Part shown: positions 35,901 through 44,840 of the stretch, piece by piece
Layout: each line of letters begins with the position of its first letter
How positions within the stretch are numbered: the first letter of the stretch is position 1
Assembly: GCF_900167085.1 (NCBI RefSeq)
Contig: NZ_FUXA01000003.1
Location: 270,692-334,691, forward strand
DNA: 64,000 nucleotides
Source: Eubacterium ruminantium
Lineage (GTDB): Bacteria; Bacillota; Clostridia; Lachnospirales; Lachnospiraceae
Direction of reading: 5' to 3'
The notes under the pieces: model-generated
What the model saw: only the letters and a program-made list of their open reading frames with translations
The model's database searches: none
What the model was told of the DNA's origin: nothing
Made by a program: the position numbers and the translations under genes

Positions 35901-37467
35901 CATAATCAGCTGACGGATTAACAAGAAGAACATCTCCTGCTGTATATGTATTTTTTACAAGAATACCCGAATCAGAAAGATAATTCATTGAGTTTGCAAT
36001 GAATATCGGAAATTCTGCATTAAGCGGGAAATCAGTTTCCCTTATATCAAAACCAAGAACTATATATCTTATTCCATCATGCTCACCGAAATATCCTACA
36101 GATTCACCGTTGTAATCCATAAAACTTTCAGCCCATTCAGGAACCTTAAGAACCGCTGCTTCATTTACACCCAGATTAAAATTGGAAAGTCCGTTTGTAA
36201 GCGCAGTCGTCTTTGAATCAATATAAACTCCCTCAAGTTTCTTCTCGATACGCGCTGAATCTTCAGGTATACCAAACTCCATGATACCTGTAACATTCTC
36301 GCCTTGTTCTGCCTTCTTGGCAGGATCAAAATTATCTTTAAACCCGCTGTCATAGATAATGATACCGGCATTCTTCTCTTTGATCACAGTTTCATCGGTA
36401 GAAACAATCAGCGGTTTCTTTGTAACTGCCTCAAAAGCCTTTTCTATAAAGATATTACCCTGTCCGATAAGAACACCTGACATAGTATTCTTTTTATCTT
36501 TAACAACGTATGTCTCATTATCTTTTTCTAAGCTGTCTTCTCCGCCATTTGAAAATGTGATGTCGGAGATTTCAATATGCATTTTATTGCCGTTCCAGCT
36601 TACATCATTAAATATAGCTGTTGCTGAAATGCCGCCTTCACAGCTAAGAATCTGCACGCCGCAAACTGTTCCGTCCTCATCATAAAGAGTAACTTCAAAG
36701 CTTGCCTGTGAATCACTGTAGTTGATTATCCTACCAGCAAAATCATAAAGAGGATTTTCCACGGTTGATTTGTCTGAATTGGCAAATGTAAGCATCTGTG
36801 CTGAAAGATTGCTTGAGCCTCCGCCGTATACTTTTACATCGGCCCCAAGATTACTTACATATTCTCCGGCAGTCTCTGCTCCGCTTCCGTCTGTAAAAAT
36901 GATTACATGGAGAAGATCGTCTCCACCGGTTTCTCTCATTGTCTTTACAACTTCATAAGCAGAAGTAAGATTCGACGCTTCATCTGTACATTTTAATCCT
37001 TTAAGGATTTCTTTTACTTTTGTCCTGTTCCTAGAATTTGATATTTTGATATCTACATTTCCGCCACAGGAAATAACGGTAAATGATGCCCCATCCGAAT
37101 CATCAACAAGATTTACAGCTTCATCCACCGCCTTTTCAAATCTTGTCTTATCACCGTCCTTATGCTGCATTCCGGCACTTGTATCCATCAGAATAAGAAT
37201 ATTACTTCCGTTCTTATACTTCGAACGAACACGTGGACCCATAAGTGAAAGAATAAGCATGGCAATAATCAAAAGCTGAAGCAGCAGTAACAGGTCTCTT
37301 ACAAAACGTGACCTCTTAGTCCTGCTCTGTGTTCTTTCAAAAATCTGCTTCCACAAAAGGTTTGAGGATATCTTGGTATCCTTTCCTCTTGGTCTAAGAA
37401 AATATAAAATTATTAAATAAGGCACAAGGACCAAAAGTCCAAGTGGCAATAAAGTACTAAATGTCAT
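32923..37467 (-). CDS. Giant membrane protein with three von Willebrand A domains (BatA-like and GATase-like parts fused)
   Basis: The 1514-residue protein contains, in order: a BatA-type N-terminus with membrane segments at about 7-24 and 58-76; VWA-1 (about 88-215), with degenerate MIDAS DTSAG at 95-99; two membrane segments (about 582-600 and 612-630); VWA-2 (about 638-765, MIDAS DVSES at 645-649); a beta-sandwich region and a class I glutamine-amidotransferase-like domain (about 865-960, FICCGGENSF); VWA-3 (about 978-1150, MIDAS DRSGS at 986-990); a membrane segment (about 1391-1408); and an Ala/Gly- then Lys-rich tail. It looks like a BatA-like protein and a YegL/GATase-VWA protein joined in frame. 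It overlaps the DUF58 gene by 11 bases and ends the operon. Confidence 0.88.
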   Translation of the reverse strand: MTFSTLLPLGLLVLVPYLIILYFLRPRGKDTKISSNLLWKQIFERTQSRTKRSRFVRDLLLLLQLLIIAMLILSLMGPRVRSKYKNGSNILILMDTSAGMQHKDGDKTRFEKAVDEAVNLVDDSDGASFTVISCGGNVDIKISNSRNRTKVKEILKGLKCTDEASNLTSAYEVVKTMRETGGDDLLHVIIFTDGSGAETAGEYVSNLGADVKVYGGGSSNLSAQMLTFANSDKSTVENPLYDFAGRIINYSDSQASFEVTLYDEDGTVCGVQILSCEGGISATAIFNDVSWNGNKMHIEISDITFSNGGEDSLEKDNETYVVKDKKNTMSGVLIGQGNIFIEKAFEAVTKKPLIVSTDETVIKEKNAGIIIYDSGFKDNFDPAKKAEQGENVTGIMEFGIPEDSARIEKKLEGVYIDSKTTALTNGLSNFNLGVNEAAVLKVPEWAESFMDYNGESVGYFGEHDGIRYIVLGFDIRETDFPLNAEFPIFIANSMNYLSDSGILVKNTYTAGDVLLVNPSADYDAAVLSTKLTESGVFDITAGKDTESYVVRFPGSEADGRAVSEGTVSTGEYKNSFAKRNISGLLVIAAIILLLLEMIIYVKEMRYKGKFYYILRGAMAALLILSQLHISIPVKAVKQTTIFVVDVSESNKDNVEEINKYISKEVKKMSGKDRFGVVAFGDESIIDQFVTKDKSYAGVMTEVDTQSTNIEEAVSRGLSMIPPESSGRIVILTDGKETEGNIMNTASAVVGGEVELYGIIFEKEEQDDVYIENATLPEKVSWNETFSVNVNIMSNYDTEAEVFLEDDNGNKQKADIQLVKGNNRYTFKSAVDEESTGKYKITVNAKGDENLDNNVFNLFTAVGDEAPVLVVIGGNTHDDAFESVLKAAGVNYETVSASTAPDNINELLAYESIIFDNVFKNDLPEGFLANIESYVKDYGHGFICCGGENSFMLGGYKETVLEKILPVNMNMRGMVEYPETAVIMVIDRSGSMGGNMGGVDNLEVAKNAAIVAVDSLSPSDYVGVVSFDDKFTWDVPITRVSEKESIVQGIKNIGLGGGTTIHPAVRDAVNEAIGLNCKVKHILLLTDGMGEGANYDDVIQDVNDNNITLSTIAIGNSADIMLLSELAAKCGGRYYNSTSAKDIPRIFTQEVYLSMNSYIQNGDFRLDVSPSHAITKGLFSSGWPSILGYIAATPKDMATVLAVSDQDDPILSCWQYGLGKTIAWNTDVSGKWSSNLEGESDYAALWKRIVDFSINDSMSLNDKVESHEEDGKIVVTYTTNDFNDKTEISGGYTGGEDKTGDITFQMIEPGVYQAVLPEDTQGIYNLNVVRKDDGKIVNSVLSAAVLQYPKEYRYDISNRNFTDYIEKYGKNITMNDNIWKSMNKKHRDRLDLTWIIVLLSLLLFTADVTLRKFGFMYFPLKKKKKVKTKVNSVEAEIASNAAANAAGAVAGTGAGGNAANTVDGKQEAQAPSGNAAGAVNSKKVKKAKKEKDVKTQTTGLDMSELLKKKNDRNMQ

Positions 37468-38344
37468 AGATTTCTCTCAAGTCCTCAAATAATATTCTAT
37501 CCATACTTTCATTTGTAAATACTTTTATATATGAAGCATGGTATTTCCTGGCTGTTCTTTCAAAGGATTTACAAAAATCTTCAAAACCTGTTTTGTATTC
37601 ATCTATGGTCTTACTGTCCATAGTTACACGAATTCTGCTGGAATTATCTTCCATATCAATAAGATTATGTGTTCCCATAAGCTCCGGATTTTTCTCCGTC
37701 TTATCAAGTACATGAACGAATACAGCCTGTTGTTTGTTGTATTCAAGCAGTTTGAATATCTTCTCAAGATTGGATGTTCTGTTCTCTCCAATAACAAGTC
37801 TTTCATCCATAAAATCAGAAATGATTATAGTAACACCACTTCCTGAACGCTTCATCTTTCGAAGCGTCATATATATATCCGTATCACCCTCAAACTGACA
37901 TGTATCGAGATAGTCTCCGACTCTTGGAAATACTCTTATGCCGCCATTTAAAGAAAGAGGCTTATCGATACGCTGAAGGTCATATATCCTTACATGATCA
38001 CTTCCCGAAAGTACGATATAACTCAGTGCCGATGCTATCTCCTTTGCCACTTCGGATTTTATAGGATCGCCATAATCCATGGATGCACTTGTATCAAGAA
38101 GGATGCTTATACTGCTCTCCCTCTCTTCAACATATTCCTTGATGAACAATCTTTCTGTTCTTCCGTAGGCATTCCAGTCAATCCTTCTTATATCATCTCC
38201 CGGCATATATTCCCTGAAATCAGAGAATTCGGCAGATGAACCTTTGGCCGTGGATTTTCTTGCACCCTGCATTATATTTGTACTTTTCTTTTTGACAGCA
38301 ATCTTAAATCTATTTAATTTCTCATAATAATTTCTGTCTTTCAT
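37457..38344 (-). CDS. DUF58 domain protein
   Basis: The 295-residue protein has the DUF58 core YMPGDDIRRIDWNAYGRTERLFIKEY followed by a VWA-like fold with LLDTSASMDYG (a MIDAS-like DxSxS). It lacks membrane segments. DUF58 proteins accompany MoxR ATPases and VWA proteins and are thought to take part in chaperone-like assembly of envelope or metal-containing complexes; the molecular role is not established. The gene is 6 bases after moxR and overlaps the VWA gene. Confidence 0.92.
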   Translation of the reverse strand: MKDRNYYEKLNRFKIAVKKKSTNIMQGARKSTAKGSSAEFSDFREYMPGDDIRRIDWNAYGRTERLFIKEYVEERESSISILLDTSASMDYGDPIKSEVAKEIASALSYIVLSGSDHVRIYDLQRIDKPLSLNGGIRVFPRVGDYLDTCQFEGDTDIYMTLRKMKRSGSGVTIIISDFMDERLVIGENRTSNLEKIFKLLEYNKQQAVFVHVLDKTEKNPELMGTHNLIDMEDNSSRIRVTMDSKTIDEYKTGFEDFCKSFERTARKYHASYIKVFTNESMDRILFEDLREIYDI

Positions 38345-38350
38345 AAAAGA

Positions 38351-39292
38351 TTAACCAAGCTTTCCGTTAAGTATAGATTTTATAACATCATCTTCCTTAA
38401 TTCCTTCTGATACAGCATCAAAGCTGAGGATCAGTCTGTGTCTAAGTGCCGGATATGCAACATATTCAACATCTTCAAATGAAACATTATATCTGCCTTC
38501 CATAAATGCTCTGGCTCTTGCACCTCTTATGATGGCCTGAGCAGCTCTTGGGCTGACACCTTCACGGATATATTTGTTGGTTGCATGTGTCTCCATGATT
38601 ATATCCATAATTCTGTCGAGAACAGCATCTGCAATAGGTACAGTCTTAACTGCTTCTCTGATCATCAGAAGTTCTTCTCTGTTGGTAACATTAGTTGCTT
38701 CAGCTGTAAATCCGCCTTCTGTAAGTCCTACAATTCCTTTAAGTTCTTCCTTAGTTGGAAATGGAATAAGGATCTTGAACATAAATCTATCCAGCTGAGC
38801 TTCAGGAAGAGGATATGTTCCTTCCTGCTCAATAGGGTTCTCTGTAGCCATAACGAAGAATGGTTCATCAATCATATAGCTTGTATTTCCCACAGTAACA
38901 GTATGTTCCTGCATTGCCTCAAGAAGTGCCGACTGTGTCTTTGGAGTGGCACGGTTAATCTCGTCGGCAAGGATAAGATTTGCGAAGATCGGACCCGGTT
39001 CAAACTTGAATGAGTTTCCGCTATCGCTATGCTCTATGATATTTGTACCTGTAATATCTCCCGGCATAAGATCGGGAGTAAACTGAATTCTCTTAAAAGG
39101 AAGTCCGATAACCTTACTTATAGTATTTACGAGTCTTGTTTTTCCAAGTCCCGGCATACCTTCAAGAAGAACATTTCCACCTGTAACAAGTGAAAGAAGA
39201 GCTGTTCTTACAGTATCCTTCTGACCAATGATCTCCTTACCTATCTCTGCTTCACACTGTATAAACTTCTGCTGTAAATAATTGATATCCAT
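38351..39292 (-). CDS. MoxR-family AAA ATPase
   Basis: The ATG at 39292 with GGAGGAG upstream gives 313 residues; a longer reading begins inside the upstream gene. Walker A (LEGMPGLGKTRL), Walker B (LILADEINRA), sensor 1 (MATENPIEQEGTYPLPEAQLDRF) and the C-terminal lid typical of MoxR are all present. MoxR ATPases couple ATP hydrolysis to maturation of VWA-domain partners. The start comes one base after the previous stop. Confidence 0.95.
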   Translation of the reverse strand: MDINYLQQKFIQCEAEIGKEIIGQKDTVRTALLSLVTGGNVLLEGMPGLGKTRLVNTISKVIGLPFKRIQFTPDLMPGDITGTNIIEHSDSGNSFKFEPGPIFANLILADEINRATPKTQSALLEAMQEHTVTVGNTSYMIDEPFFVMATENPIEQEGTYPLPEAQLDRFMFKILIPFPTKEELKGIVGLTEGGFTAEATNVTNREELLMIREAVKTVPIADAVLDRIMDIIMETHATNKYIREGVSPRAAQAIIRGARARAFMEGRYNVSFEDVEYVAYPALRHRLILSFDAVSEGIKEDDVIKSILNGKLG

Positions 39293-39293
39293 T

Positions 39294-40826
39294 CTACTCC
39301 TCCGATAAATTCCCAAAATAATCTTTTATAACATCCTCCATACCTGTAGGATATTTTCCACTTTCTATACCCTCATAAGCTTCCTTCTCATACTGTCCGA
39401 TCACTTCATCATGATTGACATGATAGCCTGCCCATGCCGGACCGTCCTGTGTAGAACCAAAGCCTGAGTTACCACCGTTCTGACCGGTTTCTTTACCATT
39501 TATATTTAAGTCTCCGTTTGTTGGAATACTTATATAGTCATGCTGAACATTCTGTGAGCCGGTTCCTCTACCTGCTCCACCGCCCTGCTGGCCTCCGCCT
39601 TGCTGGCCGCCCTGCTGGCCTCCGCCTTGCTGGCCGCCTTGCTGGCCGCCCTGCTGGCCTCCGCCTTGCTGGCCTCCTTGCTGGCCGCCCTGCTGGCCTC
39701 CGCCTTGCTGGCCTCCTTGCTGGCCTCCTTGCTGGCCGCCCTGCTGACCGCCCTGCTGACCGCCCTGCTGGCCTCCGCCTTGCTGGCCGCCCTGCTGGCC
39801 TCCACCTTGCTGACCTCCGCCCTGCTGGCCTCCTTGCTGGCCTCCTTGCTGACCGCCCTGCTGGCCTCCGCCTTGCTGGCCACCTTGCTGGCCTCCGCCT
39901 TGCTGACCTCCGCCTTGCTGACCGCCCTGCTGGCCTCCGCCTTGCTGACCGCCCTGCTGGCCACCTTGCTGGCCACCCTGCTGGCCGCTGTCTTGTTTAT
40001 TCTCCTGAGCTTTCTGAGCCGCATCTCTCATTTTCTGTGCACTATCAGGATCATTCTTCACCTGTTCTCTGGCATTGGCCATCCTGTTAAGGCTGTCTGA
40101 AATCTTATCATATTTGAAATCAGCCTTATCCCTGGCATTCTTTAATCCATCTTTGTCTTTTGCATTCTCAAGATCCTTTTTAGAAGCCTGAAGATTTTTC
40201 AGCATATCATCAAGCTTTTTCTTTTCATCTTCTGTAAGTTTCTTCTCAGGATCTTTTCTTATCTCTTTAATATCATCTATAACATCCTGTATTTTCTTTA
40301 TATCTTTATCAGCTTCTTTATGAATTATATGTGTATCTCTTGCTTCGATCTTAGTTTTCGAAGGTAAAAATACAAGCACAACCGCTGCCAGTAAAAGCAG
40401 TGAGAAGATTGCTATAAGTCTTGGCTTTGGTATAACCTTAACCTTGATGCTTTTTTCTCTTCCTCTCAGATGATTAATCGCATCTTTTCTCTGCATTACA
40501 TGAACAGCATCTTCTTTATCAACAGCTTCGAACGCTGTTATAACTCTTTCCTTGAAACCTCTTTTGTCTATATCAAGGGCGGCTTTTCTGCTCGTTGTTC
40601 TTTTACATATTCCTATCACTATTCCGGCAATAAATCCCACTGCCACAAATGCTATTGCAAAAAGATTTGCATAATAAAACGGAACTATAAAAGCTATCCC
40701 TAATACGACAAGTGCCGCAGTAAGTCCTGCGGACACTCCTGTCAGCGTCCATTTAAGAAGTATTGCGGCATTCATCTTGTCTTTATGTTTTTTGACTAAT
40801 TTTTTTATATACTCTCTTTCTTCCAT
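39294..40826 (-). CDS. Membrane protein with an extreme Gln/Gly repeat
   Basis: The 510-residue protein has hydrophobic segments at about residues 20-50, 53-73 and 136-154, then a charged coiled-coil region (about 165-280) rich in Lys, Asp and Glu. About 136 residues of alternating GGQQGG and GGGQQGG units follow (about 281-417), and a short C-terminal domain of about 90 residues containing a GYHVNHDEVIGQYEKEAYEGI-like segment. I do not recognise a named family. GAGGTG precedes the ATG. It sits between an ABC-2 permease and moxR in a closely spaced operon. Confidence 0.85.
   Translation of the reverse strand: MEEREYIKKLVKKHKDKMNAAILLKWTLTGVSAGLTAALVVLGIAFIVPFYYANLFAIAFVAVGFIAGIVIGICKRTTSRKAALDIDKRGFKERVITAFEAVDKEDAVHVMQRKDAINHLRGREKSIKVKVIPKPRLIAIFSLLLLAAVVLVFLPSKTKIEARDTHIIHKEADKDIKKIQDVIDDIKEIRKDPEKKLTEDEKKKLDDMLKNLQASKKDLENAKDKDGLKNARDKADFKYDKISDSLNRMANAREQVKNDPDSAQKMRDAAQKAQENKQDSGQQGGQQGGQQGGQQGGGQQGGQQGGGQQGGGQQGGQQGGGQQGGQQGGQQGGQQGGGQQGGGQQGGQQGGGQQGGQQGGQQGGQQGGQQGGQQGGGQQGGQQGGQQGGGQQGGQQGGQQGGGQQGGQQGGGQQGGGAGRGTGSQNVQHDYISIPTNGDLNINGKETGQNGGNSGFGSTQDGPAWAGYHVNHDEVIGQYEKEAYEGIESGKYPTGMEDVIKDYFGNLSEE
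39579..39990 (-). repeat. GGQQGG-coding tandem repeat
   Basis: On the plus strand CCGCCCTGCTGG, CCTCCGCCTTGCTGG and CCTCCTTGCTGG units alternate for about 412 bases with almost no interruption. They encode Gly-Gly-Gln-Gln with an extra Gly at intervals. Local GC content is far above the surrounding sequence. The units differ at synonymous positions, so the array is older than a single recent slippage event, but length variation between strains is likely. Long open frames on both strands here are by-products of the repeat. Confidence 0.95.
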
Positions 40827-40848
40827 ATTGATTCACCTCGCTAAACTA

Positions 40849-41679
40849 TTACTTTTTCCTCTTCAACGGGTTAATCTTTCTTGCAGATAATAAAACAAGT
40901 AAAATACTTAAAATTACTATTGCAAGTGTAGATAAAATTATCCATTTCGTACCATTTGCATCATCCAAAAATCCATTTGCAACAAATGAAACAATATGTT
41001 TGTCAGATGATACATAGAAAAGTTCATCAAAGTAAACTATCGGATTGAAAAGAAGAAATACACCGCTGAATGTTGAACGGCCTATACTCGCTCTTTCAAA
41101 CACGTTCCATAACAAAGATCCAATCGATATGAAGAAAATGATACCATATGAAAAAATGATCGATGTAATGGTTTTCGCACATATACTCGATGTGAAAATA
41201 CCTATAGCTGCCACGAACAGTGAATAAACTGTTGCCATGAGTACAAATAAGAAAAGTATTTTCCACTGTATACTTCCGCTAAGGAATGATAATGACATAA
41301 GCGGTATACTTGCGATGATGAACATCATTACTCTTACAACTGCTGAAAGCATTTTCCCCCAGATAATCTGGAATGGGCTAACAGCTGTTGTTAACATAAT
41401 ATCAAAAGTCTGTTTTTCCTTTTCACCGGCAATTGCTGCACCTGTCATAACAGGTATGATCATTGTAATTACAAATAACTGTGTTATAGCAACTACAGGG
41501 AAAAGTCCGCTGAGCTTTTGATAATCTGTAACATAAATTCTCTCTTTCCCCATTATTGTTCTTAATGATAAAAGGAAAGCTATTAAAAGAATCAGTTCGT
41601 ATACAAAGAATTCAATAAAAAACTTTGCACCTCTTGCTGTAATCTTTATCTCTTTTTTAGTTATTGGATTGATTCGCAT
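40849..41679 (-). CDS. ABC-2 type permease (GldF-like)
   Basis: The 276-residue protein has about six membrane segments, beginning with NPITKKEIKITARGAKFFIEFFVYEL, and the EKEKQTFDIMLTTAVSPFQIIWGK cytoplasmic segment typical of ABC-2 permeases such as GldF/NosY. Its start lies 23 bases inside the ATPase gene, so translation is coupled. No extracytoplasmic domain is present. In Bacteroidetes, GldF works with GldA and GldG; here the neighbouring genes supply an equivalent set. Confidence 0.9.
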   Translation of the reverse strand: MRINPITKKEIKITARGAKFFIEFFVYELILLIAFLLSLRTIMGKERIYVTDYQKLSGLFPVVAITQLFVITMIIPVMTGAAIAGEKEKQTFDIMLTTAVSPFQIIWGKMLSAVVRVMMFIIASIPLMSLSFLSGSIQWKILFLFVLMATVYSLFVAAIGIFTSSICAKTITSIIFSYGIIFFISIGSLLWNVFERASIGRSTFSGVFLLFNPIVYFDELFYVSSDKHIVSFVANGFLDDANGTKWIILSTLAIVILSILLVLLSARKINPLKRKK

Positions 41680-42601
41680 AATTCACATTATCTCCTGTTA
41701 ACTGCATAAACAATGTTTCAAGACTGTTCTCTTCTTTAATGATACCTGTAACTATCACTTCATTTGAAATAAGCTGTCCTACATATCTGTTCATAAGTGT
41801 ATCATCACTGCTTCTTATGATTATCTGATTCTCTCTTACCGAATCCAAAAGTATTTCCGGATTCTCTTTTGCGATCATAGAAGCCTTTTCTATATCATTT
41901 GCTATTCCTATAATAACTCTGGTATCCTGTCTTCCTCTTCCTAAAATATCATCGATAGTTCCTGCAGCAACTATCCTACCTTTATTCATAATGCCTATAC
42001 TGTTACACATTTCCGATAATTCAGAAAGAATATGCGAACTGATTATGATGGTTTTTCCCATACTCTGAAGGTTCATAAGAAGTTCCTTCATTTCAATTCT
42101 TGCTCTTGGATCGAGACCCGATGAAGGCTCGTCCAATATGAGAAGTTCCGGATTATGAAGAAGTGCTCTTGCCACACAAAGCCTCTGCTTCATACCTCTT
42201 GATAAAGAGTCTACATTTTCATCAAGCTTATCAGACAGATTAACAAGCTCCAAAAGACCGGCTGTCATATTTTTAATCTCTCTGTATCCTATTCCGTAAA
42301 GTGAACCATAAAATTCCATATATTCACTAACTTTAAGATTATCATAAACTCCGAAGAAATCCGGTACGTATCCAATCTGCTTCTTCATTAGATCAGCATG
42401 AGCCGCCTGAGATATACCATTGATCCATATACCTCCCGATGTTGGTTGAAGAAGCCCGCATGTCATTCTTATAGTTGTTGTTTTTCCTGCACCGTTAGGT
42501 CCTACGAACCCAAAAAGATCACCCTTTGGAACGTGAAGATTTATACCTGCAACTGCAAGGAAATCATTATAATATTTTACTAAATTTGATAAATAAAGCA
42601 T
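41657..42601 (-). CDS. ABC transporter ATP-binding protein (GldA-like)
   Basis: The 314-residue protein has Walker A (GFVGPNGAGKTTTIR), signature LSRGMKQRL, Walker B (LLILDEPSSGLDP) and the switch region IIISSHIL. The C-terminal extension of about 90 residues is like that of GldA/NosF-type ATPases. It overlaps the permease gene and follows the GldG-like gene by 33 bases. Confidence 0.94.
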   Translation of the reverse strand: MLYLSNLVKYYNDFLAVAGINLHVPKGDLFGFVGPNGAGKTTTIRMTCGLLQPTSGGIWINGISQAAHADLMKKQIGYVPDFFGVYDNLKVSEYMEFYGSLYGIGYREIKNMTAGLLELVNLSDKLDENVDSLSRGMKQRLCVARALLHNPELLILDEPSSGLDPRARIEMKELLMNLQSMGKTIIISSHILSELSEMCNSIGIMNKGRIVAAGTIDDILGRGRQDTRVIIGIANDIEKASMIAKENPEILLDSVRENQIIIRSSDDTLMNRYVGQLISNEVIVTGIIKEENSLETLFMQLTGDNVNYANQSNN

Positions 42602-42634
42602 CTTACTCCAATCTGTTCAATATAAATTGATCAA

Positions 42635-44695
42635 TTATTTGTCTTTGGCATTGTCAACGGTATCATAGATTACTCCGTAAGAGTTTTCGCTTATGTCACC
42701 CTTTGTAATTCTCTCGTAATTCTCAGTAACACCTATAACAAAATTTGACTGTCCATCGTAAACGGCATTTGCTCCAAGATAAAGACATGATATAACATCA
42801 AGATTTTTTTCAAGTGTGTCTGAACCAAAAAATGATGGTACACTCTGACTTCTTACATAATTTCCTGTATATACCTTATCTTTTGCAACGTCTGAAACGC
42901 CGCCCTTCTTACATCCATTAACGATAATAAATTTATTCTTACGTAAAATAAGGAAATATTTGAAATCGTATTTCGTATTATTTTCAATCTTTGCCTCATT
43001 AAGAAGTTCATAGCTGGTATTATAAGTTACATGAATATTTCCTGCTTGTTCATTATCTAATTTAAGGTGGAAATAACCTTTATCGAATTTCTCTTTTCCT
43101 TCATGTATAAGAGTTACATCATCTCCGTTTGTAACTGCTCTATATACTGCTCTATTACTGTTGTATCTTCCGTAGTAGTCATATCCTACAGTATCAATAG
43201 CATTTAAATCACTACGTGTTTTGAACTCAATCTTGCCGTCTCTTGTTGAATAAGCAGATAAAAATGTCTCTCTCTGTCCGCTTCCGTTTGCTGAAGCAAT
43301 CGTAACCGAAGCAGCTTTCTTATCTTCAAGCATAAAACGACGGCCATATATCATTATTCCTACCATAAATACAGCTGTAACCGCCGGAATCGCCACCCAG
43401 AAAAATTCTCTTTTATTGCTCTTTTTCAAAAGCAGGTAAAGAACCGGTCCTATAATAAGTACATATAAAACTATGATGATCTTTAATCCGCCCGACTCAA
43501 AACTACTTAAGCCTTCAATATTACGGAAGAAACCTTCTATCATATCTATTGACATAACACCGTCATCATAAATTCTATATGCTTCGGTTCTATCAAGCAT
43601 ATTGTAGAAGTCAACAATATAACTCTGTGCATATGCCGATCCGGTTATAACAGGATCCGAAAAGCTATAGTTTGAAATATAAATATATCCTCTTCTCTTT
43701 TCATCTCCGGCGCCCTGAAATTCCGAACCAAATGATTTGAATCCTGTATCGAATCTTATATCCGCTGCTTGTATTGCCTTACCGGCAAACTGGTATTGTC
43801 TTGAAGACAAACCGGAACATGAAGCTTTTATAAAACTTTTACCGAAACCTTTTAAAGCTGAATCAAGATTCTTTCCTGTACCTATAACAAGACTTCCGCC
43901 TTTATATACATAATCTTCGATAGCTGATATCTGTTCAGGAGAAAGAGTTGATGTATCAAAGTCATCGATAAATAACATATCAAGCTTAGAAATTTCACTT
44001 ATGAGATTATCAGGAGTTATCTCCACTAATTTACCTTCACTCTCAGACATGTTGTACATTCTGTTGATCTTACTGCCTGTAGCCTCAAGGTAAGAAAGTT
44101 TTTTGTAACTGTTTGATAAAGCTCCGATATACATATATTTGTATAAAGCTTCTCTGAAAATGTCGTTATGTTTCTGCGAAAATAAAACAACATCTTTTTT
44201 ATTTACGATCTGTACTGTAAGATTATTTGTATCAAAATAATCGCCATCACTAAACGGAACATTTATCGATAAGCTTTTCTCAGTACTTGCAGGCAATGTT
44301 ATATAATAATCATATGTCATAGTATCCGAAGCTTCTCGTTTAGTCTTCAGCCTGATATATCCGTTGAAGTCATATTCGCAGGTCACTTTTACATCTACAA
44401 CGTAAACTGCTTTACCTCTATCTGCTGTAACATCAAGTTTAACATCAAATGATTTACGACCACTCAGATCTACATTTTCATCACCTTCATCTTCGTCTTC
44501 GTCGTCATCATCCTCAGTAGATCTTTGGACCATTCTGCTGATTTTTTCATCATCCGTATGCTGACTATCACGTCCTGTATTCTCTTTTGCATTTACTTTT
44601 CCGGTAGAAATTAATACGCTGATAATAGCGAATAAGATAATTGTAAATAGAATTATTTTTTTGTTTTGTTTTTGAATTTTCAATTTTTCACCCAT
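42635..44695 (-). CDS. GldG-like membrane protein with extracytoplasmic domain
   Basis: From the ATG at 44695 the protein is 686 residues; an upstream ATG at 44773 has no RBS and would add a segment that is not signal-like, so this start is preferred but not certain. An N-terminal membrane segment (IILFTIILFAIISVLIS) is followed by an acidic linker, a beta-rich region, a flavodoxin-like or GATase-like segment (LLFIDDFDTSTLS, GGSLVIGTGKNL), two membrane segments (about 410-465) and a further beta-rich domain. The layout recalls GldG or other ABC-associated accessory proteins. It is the first gene of the operon. Confidence 0.78.
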   Translation of the reverse strand: MGEKLKIQKQNKKIILFTIILFAIISVLISTGKVNAKENTGRDSQHTDDEKISRMVQRSTEDDDDEDEDEGDENVDLSGRKSFDVKLDVTADRGKAVYVVDVKVTCEYDFNGYIRLKTKREASDTMTYDYYITLPASTEKSLSINVPFSDGDYFDTNNLTVQIVNKKDVVLFSQKHNDIFREALYKYMYIGALSNSYKKLSYLEATGSKINRMYNMSESEGKLVEITPDNLISEISKLDMLFIDDFDTSTLSPEQISAIEDYVYKGGSLVIGTGKNLDSALKGFGKSFIKASCSGLSSRQYQFAGKAIQAADIRFDTGFKSFGSEFQGAGDEKRRGYIYISNYSFSDPVITGSAYAQSYIVDFYNMLDRTEAYRIYDDGVMSIDMIEGFFRNIEGLSSFESGGLKIIIVLYVLIIGPVLYLLLKKSNKREFFWVAIPAVTAVFMVGIMIYGRRFMLEDKKAASVTIASANGSGQRETFLSAYSTRDGKIEFKTRSDLNAIDTVGYDYYGRYNSNRAVYRAVTNGDDVTLIHEGKEKFDKGYFHLKLDNEQAGNIHVTYNTSYELLNEAKIENNTKYDFKYFLILRKNKFIIVNGCKKGGVSDVAKDKVYTGNYVRSQSVPSFFGSDTLEKNLDVISCLYLGANAVYDGQSNFVIGVTENYERITKGDISENSYGVIYDTVDNAKDK

Positions 44696-44840
44696 CCATA
44701 TAAATATAATTTGCCTATTATTATTTAACCTTACACTGTTTTTAATACTATCACACAAAAATGTTTTCATCAATGATGATGTATTTATATTTATATACGT
44801 TTAATATTTTGTAATTTATGGGAATTCTTTAAAAAATTGT

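Noticed and set aside
39518..40100. Long plus-strand open frames of 166 and 190 codons opposite the Gln/Gly repeat
   Set aside because: They consist of Leu/Ala/Gly/Pro/Arg repeats that mirror the GGQQGG array in other frames, and no RBS is present. They are by-products of the repeat.
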